From positions 1 through 7,597 of the forward strand of contig CAZRKC010000057.1 in NCBI GenBank assembly GCA_964600665.1: 7,597 bases of DNA, written 5' to 3'. The stretch's first letter is position 1, and each line of letters begins with the position of its first letter. The notes below the pieces were generated by a model. It worked only from the letters and a program-made list of their open reading frames with translations. It was not told the origin of the DNA and did not search any database. The stretch is from CAZRKC01 sp964600665 (GTDB lineage: Bacteria > Bacillota > SLNR01). The position numbers and the translations under genes were made by a program. Positions 1 to 4,878 of the stretch are shown here, piece after piece.

Positions 1-1198
1 GGTCTATCAATACTCCATTTCTTTTAATCGGTTTATCCGGGAAGTTCTGATAATAGCGCTTGACGATAACGTCGCAGAACTTCTCATCAAGTTCGATGGT
101 ATAGCAGGAGCGGTCAGACTGTTCGCAGGCGATTAGCGTTGAACCGCTGCCACCAAAGGGATCGAGCACTAGGGTGTTACTCATGCAGCTGTTCATAATC
201 GGGTATGCCAGAAGCGGAACCGGCTTCATTGTCGGGTGGTCGCCGCTTTTCTTAGGCTTATCGAACTCCCAGATGGTGGTTTCCTTTCGGCCGGTGTACC
301 ACTGATGCTTTCCGGTTTTCTTCCAACCGTAGAGCACAGGCTCATGCTGCCATTGGTATGGAGAGCGCCCCAGCACCAGCGACTGCTTCTTCCAGATGCA
401 GCAGCCGGACAAATAAAAACCGGCATCCACAAAGGCCCTCCTGAAATTAAGTCCTTCGGTATCTGCGTGAAATACATAGATAGAAGAATCCTGCGCCATA
501 ACTGCTTCGGTGTTTGTAAAGGCATCGAGCAGAAAGTGGTAGAAGGCGTCGTTACCCATATTGTCGTTTTTTATTTTTCCGGCGCTGCCTTTATAGTTGA
601 CGTTGTAGGGTGGATCGGTGATGACGAGGTTAGCTTTGGCTCCGGCCATCAGCAAATCAAAGGTGTCAGCCTTGGTACTGTCTCCGCAGACCAACCGGTG
701 CCGACCGAGCGTCCATACGTCACCAAGCTGAGTGATCGGCGGCTCCTTTAGCTCTGCGTACACATCGAAGTCGTCGTCATGAATGCCGTCTTTGAGCGAA
801 TCCTTAAACAGTGCGTCCAGTTCAGCAGGATCGAAGCCTGTAAGGGACACATCAAAGTCTGCACCTTGTAGATCTGTAATAAGCAGAGCCAGCTTGTCCT
901 TATCCCAGTCGCCGCTAATTTTATTGAGCGCAACGTTGAGGGCTTTCTCCTTTTCATCATCCATCTCGATGATTACACATTCAACTTCGGTGATTCCCAT
1001 ATCGAGCAGTACCTTTAAACGTTGGTGGCCACCAACGACTCTGCCAGTTGCCTTATTCCAGATTACCGGCTCGACGTAGCCAAACTGCTCAATGGAGCGT
1101 TTCAATTTTTCGTATTCCGGATCGCCCGGTTTCAAATCCTTACGAGGATTGTAATCGGCGGGAATCAAGAGTTTAGTTTTCAGTTTTTCAATCTGCAT
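1..1198 (-). CDS. ParB-like domain / beta-class adenine DNA methyltransferase fusion (partial)
   Basis: Predicted to transfer a methyl group from S-adenosylmethionine to adenine in DNA, probably the phage's own DNA. The frame starts at ATG 1198 and stays open for 399 codons to the window's left edge, so the C-terminus is cut; little should be missing because the last catalytic motif has passed. Residues 1 to about 90 resemble the ParB/sulfiredoxin N-terminal domain, with NPRK at 17-20 and GGHQRL at 56-61. The methyltransferase follows, with DPPY at 195-198 and DPFGGSG at 346-352. DPPY before FGGSG is the beta-class order (N6_N4_Mtase family), and DPPY favours N6-adenine over N4-cytosine. GGAG lies 4 bases before the ATG. 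The start overlaps the end of metK by 11 bp, which suggests translational coupling. No restriction partner is visible. The target site cannot be read from sequence. Confidence 0.93.
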   Translation of the reverse strand, partial: MQIEKLKTKLLIPADYNPRKDLKPGDPEYEKLKRSIEQFGYVEPVIWNKATGRVVGGHQRLKVLLDMGITEVECVIIEMDDEKEKALNVALNKISGDWDKDKLALLITDLQGADFDVSLTGFDPAELDALFKDSLKDGIHDDDFDVYAELKEPPITQLGDVWTLGRHRLVCGDSTKADTFDLLMAGAKANLVITDPPYNVNYKGSAGKIKNDNMGNDAFYHFLLDAFTNTEAVMAQDSSIYVFHADTEGLNFRRAFVDAGFYLSGCCIWKKQSLVLGRSPYQWQHEPVLYGWKKTGKHQWYTGRKETTIWEFDKPKKSGDHPTMKPVPLLAYPIMNSCMSNTLVLDPFGGSGSTLIACEQSDRSCYTIELDEKFCDVIVKRYYQNFPDKPIKRNGVLID

Positions 1199-2354
1199 AT
1201 TTCTCCGCCGCCTTTCTTAAAGTTGAATACATGTCAACGTTCTCCCAGGGGAACAGGCACGAGTTGAAATGCCCGTAAGCCGCCGTGTCAGAATATATTG
1301 CATTTCGCAGACGAAGCTTCTCAATGATCGCTGCTGGGCGGAGATTGAACACCTCTTGCACAATATCCGTGAGCTGTACGTCGGTAAGTTTGCCTGTGCC
1401 GAAGGACGTCACATCGACCGCCACCGGGTTTGCCTTGCCAATTGCATAAGAAAGAGCGACCTCACATTTTTCAGCAAGACCGCTCCATACGATGTTCTTT
1501 GCAATGTACCTGGCCATATAGGCGCCGCTTCGGTCAACTTTGGTGGGGTCCTTTCCACAGAGTGCACCGCCGCCATGGGATGCAAGTCCGCCATAAGTAT
1601 CCACCATGATTTTTCTGCCCGTAAGGCCTGTGTCAGCAGCGGGTCCGCCTTCGACAAACCTGCCGGAGGGATTGATGAGGATTTCAGTATCACCGTCAAA
1701 CGGAAAGTCCTCAAAACACTGCCAAAGCACGTTGTTAAGGATGTCAGCCTTCAACTGTTCCTGTGTTTTGTCCTTGTCGTGCTGCACTGACACCACAATG
1801 GTTTTCACGCGCACCGGTTTGCCGTCCTCATACTCAACCGTGACTTGTGACTTGCCGTCCGGCTGAATGCCTTTTATGATTTTGCCTTTACGGCAGTCGT
1901 CAATTCGCTTCACGATATGGTGGGAGAGGAGAAGAGGGAGGGGCAGCATCTCACGGTTTTCATCGGTCGCGTAGCCGTATACTGTGCCCTGATCTCCTGC
2001 GCCGACTAAGCCGTAAGGGTCGCTGATTCCGTTCCTCGACTCAAGCGAGGTGTCTACTCCGGCTGCGATATCCGTACTCTGACGGTGCACGTACACAGAT
2101 ACTGTGAATTTCCAGGGGTTGTATCCCACCTCACGGAGTACATTCTTCACGATGAAAGGGATGTCCACTTTTTCGCTGCAGGTGATTTCGCCCGCTACGA
2201 TGATTTTGCCTTTTGTCGCCATGACTTCGCAGGCTACGCGGGAAGCTCTGTCTTTGCGAAGACAAGCATCCAGAATGCTATCGGCAATAAGGTCGCAGAG
2301 CTTATCCGGGTGTCCTTTGCAGACGCTTTCAGCGGTTCGATAACTTTTATTCAT
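1188..2354 (-). CDS. metK: S-adenosylmethionine synthetase (methionine adenosyltransferase)
   Basis: Makes S-adenosylmethionine from methionine and ATP in the cytoplasm. The 388-residue protein has the family's usual length (E. coli MetK has 384 residues). Visible signatures are GHPDK at 14-18, GAGDQG in the first half, DGKSQVT in the middle, GRFVEGGP and GLTGRK, then GGGALCGKDPTKVDRS with the two conserved lysines, and TAAYGHF near the C-terminus. The start at ATG 2354 places the catalytic histidine at the same position as in E. coli MetK and leaves 9 bases to a GGAG. ATG 2360 would be only 3 bases from that GGAG, and TTG 2369 has no upstream ribosome binding site. It lies 22 bp after the small terminase and overlaps the methyltransferase it probably supplies. 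Some loops differ from the usual host sequence, including GTVYGYA after GAGDQ and a shortened stretch after TAAYGHF. It is a phage copy, not the host housekeeping locus. Confidence 0.95.
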   Translation of the reverse strand: MNKSYRTAESVCKGHPDKLCDLIADSILDACLRKDRASRVACEVMATKGKIIVAGEITCSEKVDIPFIVKNVLREVGYNPWKFTVSVYVHRQSTDIAAGVDTSLESRNGISDPYGLVGAGDQGTVYGYATDENREMLPLPLLLSHHIVKRIDDCRKGKIIKGIQPDGKSQVTVEYEDGKPVRVKTIVVSVQHDKDKTQEQLKADILNNVLWQCFEDFPFDGDTEILINPSGRFVEGGPAADTGLTGRKIMVDTYGGLASHGGGALCGKDPTKVDRSGAYMARYIAKNIVWSGLAEKCEVALSYAIGKANPVAVDVTSFGTGKLTDVQLTDIVQEVFNLRPAAIIEKLRLRNAIYSDTAAYGHFNSCLFPWENVDMYSTLRKAAEKYAD

Positions 2355-2376
2355 TTTCATAATCTCCAATCTGTTT

Positions 2377-2928
2377 TTATTTGCCCCGACGAGCAGAAAG
2401 TAAGCGTTCCATTACATCATCCTGTGGATTTGTTCCCTTGTAATCACCGGTGCAGTTTTCCTTTACGATCTGGAATATTTCTAACCACAAGCGGTTAGTC
2501 TGGTTCATGTAGTTCTGACCCATTGACACATACGGGCTTTGGATGGCATTGCCCGTGGTAGGATGCTTTGCCAGAAATCCGTATTCGGTTACCGCTTCCT
2601 CGCACTGAATCCAACGGGCCACGCTCATTGCGTAGCGCTCTAAAAGATGAGATGATACGAGGGTGGCACATCCTCGTTCATTCAGCCACTGCCATGTGGA
2701 CTTGAAGATTTCACTTGCAACAAGTGTCTTTCCGTCTTTTTGCACGGCTTCGAGCATCTTGTTAGGTTCAGGCATCATGTGGCCTTGAAGGTCTGCAGTA
2801 TCCGAAAATTCCATGACGGTTAGTTTCCTGCCGCCGGGATTACCTTCGGAGATTTTGTCAGCGAGAGCCTTCTTTTTTGCACCGGCACCGACACGAGCGC
2901 CGCCCCTGTTTGTACCGTCTTTTGCCAA
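2377..2928 (-). CDS. terS: P27-family phage terminase small subunit
   Basis: The small terminase subunit recognises the phage packaging site and recruits the large ATPase/nuclease subunit to load DNA into the procapsid. The 183-residue protein has the Gly/Ala/Lys-rich start typical of this family (GGARVGAGAKKK at 9-20, then GNPGGRK at 29-35), a helical middle with WIQCEEAV and the SPYVSM segment, and a charged end with DDVMERLL. I recognise it by overall resemblance to P27-like small terminases; no active site is expected. The start is TTG 2928: an in-frame TGA lies immediately upstream, no ATG is available nearby, and a full AGGAGG sits 8 bases before the TTG. It follows the HNH gene and a non-coding stretch, the usual order in cos-type phages. 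The large subunit, expected downstream, is not in the window; metK and the methyltransferase come next. Confidence 0.92.
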   Translation of the reverse strand: MAKDGTNRGGARVGAGAKKKALADKISEGNPGGRKLTVMEFSDTADLQGHMMPEPNKMLEAVQKDGKTLVASEIFKSTWQWLNERGCATLVSSHLLERYAMSVARWIQCEEAVTEYGFLAKHPTTGNAIQSPYVSMGQNYMNQTNRLWLEIFQIVKENCTGDYKGTNPQDDVMERLLSARRGK

Positions 2929-2936
2929 TCATCACA

Positions 2937-2942
2937 CCTCCT
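2937..2942 (-). promoter_or_regulatory. Ribosome binding site fixing the TTG start of the small terminase
   Basis: The minus strand reads AGGAGG here, a perfect anti-16S match, 8 bases before TTG 2928. An ATG at 2932 is closer to the site but opens a different frame that does not encode terminase. The in-frame codon before the TTG is TGA, so the TTG is the first usable codon of the terminase frame. Confidence 0.85.
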
Positions 2943-3080
2943 TTTCGGGTAAGGGCTATTACCCCGTTTGATTTTGCGTTTTTGTGCGCGTTGCCCCACG
3001 CCGCTGTCCGCTTGAAAGAGTTTTAGGGATTTGACCACCCCCACCGGATTGCTGATGGGAATACCCACAATTCTATGTTA
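2943..3080 (-). other. Non-coding stretch upstream of the small terminase, candidate cos/packaging region
   Basis: This stretch carries no convincing gene. It lies immediately upstream of the small terminase and on the HNH side, where cos sites lie in several HNH-encoding Gram-positive phages. It contains a small hairpin (2947-2964), G/C-rich patches (around 2986-3008 and 3031-3046) and a GATGGGAATACCCAC inverted repeat near 3054-3068. The assignment rests on position and on the lack of coding; I cannot see the cleavage site or its overhang. The alternative is an ordinary leader of the terminase transcript. Confidence 0.35.
2947..2964 (-). repeat. Small inverted repeat before the small-terminase ribosome binding site
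   Basis: GGGTAA and TTACCC form a perfect 6-bp stem around a 6-base loop, ending 4 bases before the AGGAGG of the small terminase. It could fold in the mRNA leader and influence ribosome access, or be part of a packaging site. There is no U-run, so it does not look like a terminator. Confidence 0.5.
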
Positions 3081-3233
3081 ACTGTAATCACCATAAAGAG
3101 AAGGCGAAAGCCAGGCTCTGTGGCCCTCCCGCAACCTATTATCTAGCAAGGTGCGAACGCATGGAGATGGGGCACTTATGCAATGATATGAGGACTCATC
3201 AGTCGATGGGTCATTTCTTTATGGAATCTGTGC
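3081..3233 (+). other. Leader region upstream of the MORN-repeat gene, no gene seen
   Basis: Together with the preceding candidate cos stretch, this forms a gap of about 300 bp without a convincing gene. It contains a GGC-GAAA-GCC mini-hairpin at 3103-3112 with a GNRA-type loop, followed by G/C-rich sequence. TATTAT at 3137-3142 resembles a -10 box, but there is no good -35 box 16 to 18 bases upstream, so I do not call a promoter. The plus-strand frame is open from 3161, but no ribosome binding site supports a start there. Confidence 0.3.
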
Positions 3234-3239
3234 AAGGAG
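3234..3239 (+). promoter_or_regulatory. Ribosome binding site of the MORN-repeat gene
   Basis: AAGGAG lies 8 bases before ATG 3248. It supports this start over the in-frame upstream ATGs at 3161 and beyond, which have no comparable site. It is also the best evidence that this plus-strand frame is translated. Confidence 0.75.
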
Positions 3240-3247
3240 TGAAGACT

Positions 3248-3661
3248 ATGTCATTATCAGTTGGAGAAGACTATTTGCAAGCAACTCGAAATCCATTCCA
3301 AGGGAAGACCCATTATGATTCAGGTGAGCTACACTATGAAGGTGGCTGTGTAAAGTTATCCACATCCCAAGTCTGCCCCTGCGGGATTGGGATACAATAC
3401 TATAAGGACGGAACCATTGAAATGCAAGGGCTCTTCCAGCGCAGAGGGCTTGTATGTGGAAGAATGTACTATTCATCGGGGAGGCTTCGTTTTGAAGGTT
3501 ATTGCGCGGAGCCAAGAGGTTATGGTCCTGCTTATCCTGTATCTGGCACTTTCTACGGAGAAGATGGCACGTTACTGTATCAAGGGGATTTTGCCTGTTC
3601 ATTTGGTGGTGTCGGTTATCCGACGGTGACTGTGCCTGAAAACTTCGGATCACTTTTCTAG
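3248..3661 (+). CDS. MORN-like repeat protein, probable phage moron gene
   Basis: A 137-residue protein of unknown function, and the only plus-strand gene in the window. It is built from four degenerate MORN_2-like units with the pattern Y-x2/3-G-x4-E/Q-G: Y23/G26/EG 31-32, Y52/G55/QG 60-61, Y75/G78/EG 83-84 and Y103/G107/QG 112-113. Such repeats form short beta-hairpin stacks used in binding; no catalytic residues are evident. There is no signal peptide or membrane segment, and six cysteines (34, 43, 45, 70, 86, 117) are present. The gene sits between the HNH and small-terminase genes, opposed to both, and its last 12 bases overlap the end of the HNH gene. That position and orientation fit an accessory cargo gene expressed independently of the lytic programme. 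Similar repeats also occur in some chromosomal toxin-antitoxin-like and immunity-like proteins, but I see no partner gene here. Confidence 0.8.
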   Translation: MSLSVGEDYLQATRNPFQGKTHYDSGELHYEGGCVKLSTSQVCPCGIGIQYYKDGTIEMQGLFQRRGLVCGRMYYSSGRLRFEGYCAEPRGYGPAYPVSGTFYGEDGTLLYQGDFACSFGGVGYPTVTVPENFGSLF

Positions 3662-4021
3662 GCCCCGCCTCCACCGGTCACCGCTCTCGGCTGTGATACC
3701 GGAGTGACAGGATTTGCACAGAGCCATGAGGTTATCTGCTTCGTTGCCGCCTCCTTTGGAGAGCTGTAGGATGTGGTGAACCTCTTCAGCGGGCGTTAAC
3801 TTGCCTTCCTTCTGGCACGGCTCACACAAAGGGTGTGCTTTAATATAGCGGTCGCGGATTCGTTTCCACGACCTGCCGTAGCGTTTGTTGGATGCCGGGT
3901 CACGCTCATACCGGTTATAGCGTTCGGTAACAAGCTTCTTATGCTCGGTGCAGTATTGCTCGCTATCCGCAAGCCGACCGCAGCCGGGGTAGGCACAGGG
4001 GCGTTTGGGTTTGCAGGGCAT
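3650..4021 (-). CDS. HNH endonuclease, phage packaging type
   Basis: A 123-residue metal-dependent endonuclease, probably acting with the terminase when the packaging site is cut, as known for HNH proteins of HK97-like phages. The N-terminus has a cysteine/histidine cluster (C9, C14, C24, H27) that could bind zinc. The HNH core has C66-x2-C69, the HH pair at 82-83, GGGNEADNL at 90-98 with N97, and C102-x2-C105-H106. The four cysteines form the structural zinc site and the histidines and asparagine the catalytic site. I start it at ATG 4021 because AGGAGG lies 7 bases upstream (4029-4034). A longer frame from 4072 would translate the hairpin at 4047-4080 and lacks a ribosome binding site. It is probably the first gene of the late transcript. 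Its 3' end overlaps the opposed MORN-repeat gene by 12 bp. Confidence 0.93.
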   Translation of the reverse strand: MPCKPKRPCAYPGCGRLADSEQYCTEHKKLVTERYNRYERDPASNKRYGRSWKRIRDRYIKAHPLCEPCQKEGKLTPAEEVHHILQLSKGGGNEADNLMALCKSCHSGITAESGDRWRRGLEK

Positions 4022-4046
4022 CGATTCACCTCCTTTTGGGTATAAG

Positions 4047-4080
4047 AAAAGCCACCGCAGATTTCTCCGCAATGGCTTTT
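4047..4080 (-). terminator. Long hairpin with flanking U/A runs, probable bidirectional terminator or leader hairpin
   Basis: AAAAGCCA and TGGCTTTT are perfectly complementary, and the stem continues inwards through two G-U pairs and five more pairs to a GAAA loop on the minus strand, about 15 bp in all. The U-run after the stem (TTTTCTTATA on the minus strand) gives it the look of an intrinsic terminator, and its symmetry would let it work in both directions. It lies only 13 bases before the HNH ribosome binding site, so late transcripts starting near 4090 would have to read through it. Confidence 0.65.
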
Positions 4081-4096
4081 CGTATACTATTTTTCT

Positions 4097-4102
4097 ATTG
4101 TA
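4097..4102 (-). promoter_or_regulatory. Candidate -10 box of the late promoter
   Basis: The minus strand reads TACAAT, five of six matches to TATAAT. It lies about 20 bases downstream of the last TTGGCA, longer than an ordinary 17-base spacer, so a normal sigma-factor -35 contact is unlikely and an activator-dependent promoter is more plausible. TATGTG, 17 bases after the middle repeat, is a weaker alternative. Confidence 0.35.
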
Positions 4103-4120
4103 ACGGTATCACATAATGGA

Positions 4121-4150
4121 TGTGCCAAGTTGTGCCAAAGTGTGCCAACT
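4121..4150 (-). repeat. Three tandem 10-bp repeats (TTGGCACA), candidate activator binding sites
   Basis: TGTGCCAA occurs at 4121-4128, 4131-4138 and 4141-4148, reading TTGGCACA on the minus strand, with a strict 10-bp period. The same helix face is therefore presented each turn, as expected for cooperative protein binding. The array starts two bases after the stop codon of the DUF1492/ArpU-like gene and lies upstream of the packaging genes. The natural candidate to bind it is that neighbouring protein; this is inference from position. Confidence 0.75.
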
Positions 4151-4151
4151 T

Positions 4152-4562
4152 TCAATTGGGAACGATAAATTTTTGTATCGCAGAAGAATGAATGCGGTGT
4201 ACTGTACGACAGGACACACTCATCAAGATACAAATTTTATTCCAAGAATAGTTGTTAATATACCTGTATCTGAGAAGCATTCTCTCGTCAGGATTTGCAA
4301 CTTGGTTAATAGCATCGTTGATTTCACCCTTAAGGCTGATAAGCTTGTCGACCCCTTTGCTGAGTTCCTTTTCCATATCAATGATTTTGCAAATGCATCG
4401 GGCGAAGAGAGGGTCCGTACTACGGGCATGGTCAACGCGCTCTTGAAAATTACTGCCGGATATACTCAAAGCAAGGGCACGAAGGTTATCAATCTCTGCA
4501 AGGTATGAGTTTACCATTTCATTAAGACGGCAAGCCTGACTCAAATATTCTTTTGCTGTCAT
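4152..4562 (-). CDS. DUF1492/ArpU-like putative late transcription regulator
   Basis: A 136-residue protein of the DUF1492 type found next to packaging genes in many Gram-positive phages; ArpU- and RinA-type proteins at this position activate late transcription. Residues about 60-90 are a charged, heptad-like helix (MEKELSKGVDKL and following). Residues 92-132 resemble sigma-70 region 4: a DERMLLRYRY helix, a short turn, the WNKICILMSVSCRTVHRIH helix-turn-helix, and a final helix. There is no core sigma region 2, so it is not a full sigma factor. The ATG follows the preceding stop by a single base, and GAGG lies 9 bases upstream inside that gene, so the two are co-translated. Three tandem repeats and a possible late promoter follow its stop directly, which fits activation of the downstream packaging genes. 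Family assignment is by pattern recognition; function is inferred. Confidence 0.82.
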   Translation of the reverse strand: MTAKEYLSQACRLNEMVNSYLAEIDNLRALALSISGSNFQERVDHARSTDPLFARCICKIIDMEKELSKGVDKLISLKGEINDAINQVANPDERMLLRYRYINNYSWNKICILMSVSCRTVHRIHSSAIQKFIVPN

Positions 4563-4563
4563 A

Positions 4564-4809
4564 TCAGGGCACCTCGCTTTTTAGCTTTTCCAAAAGCACT
4601 TTCCCGTCAAGGTCGGATAAAGTCGTGAACCAATTTCCAAGAAAGAACCTCTCTATAGAGTTCTTATCAGCCAAGGCGGAAATGTAAGCTTCGTCATCCT
4701 TATCCTCTTTGCGAATGGGACGGTGATATTTAAGGAATAGGGCCACATCACGATAATCTTCTGCCGCCCGCAGGACAATGGCATTAGCCAGGTTTTGGTA
4801 AGGATCCAT
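4564..4809 (-). CDS. Conserved small phage protein of unknown function
   Basis: An 81-residue acidic, largely helical protein. The start at ATG 4809 is chosen because GGAGG lies 8 bases upstream; the frame could run up to 4860, but no ribosome binding site is present there. It opens with MDPYQNLANAIVLRAAEDYR and closes with a segment containing IERFF, NWF, LSDLDG and LLEKLK. I recognise this pattern as a small protein that commonly precedes DUF1492/ArpU-like genes in clostridial phages, but I know of no assigned function. There is no signal peptide, membrane segment or catalytic motif. It ends one base before the ATG of the regulator gene, which suggests the two are made together and might act together; the latter is a guess. 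Confidence 0.8.
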   Translation of the reverse strand: MDPYQNLANAIVLRAAEDYRDVALFLKYHRPIRKEDKDDEAYISALADKNSIERFFLGNWFTTLSDLDGKVLLEKLKSEVP

Positions 4810-4878
4810 AATCTGTACCTCCGAATAATAAAGTCCACTCGGATTGGCACGGATTGTCATTTGTTGTCGAAGGTTGTC

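Noticed and set aside
236..751. Long plus-strand open frame opposite the methyltransferase
   Set aside because: It is the antisense of a clear methyltransferase with its motifs in the other strand, and its protein shows no recognisable domain.
2820..3068. Minus-strand frame of 82 codons overlapping the start of the small terminase
   Set aside because: It begins without a ribosome binding site, runs through the presumed packaging stretch and out of frame into a well-supported terminase gene.
3118..3140. CTCCCGCAACC resembles the conserved core of a cobalamin riboswitch
   Set aside because: The other conserved boxes of that family are absent around it, and the downstream gene has no link to cobalamin.
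3137..3142. TATTAT as the -10 box of a promoter for the MORN-repeat gene
   Set aside because: No acceptable -35 box lies 16 to 18 bases upstream and there is no extended -10 TG.
4022..4072. Longer N-terminus for the HNH protein
   Set aside because: The extra codons lie in the hairpin and ribosome binding site; AGGAGG at 4029-4034 points to ATG 4021.
4121..4150. Short tandem repeats as a CRISPR-like array
   Set aside because: The units are 10 bp without spacers and no cas gene is present; they fit protein-binding sites better.
4841..4853. TTGGCACGG on the plus strand as a further copy of the octamer
   Set aside because: It matches only seven of eight bases, lies on the opposite strand and has no promoter-like context.
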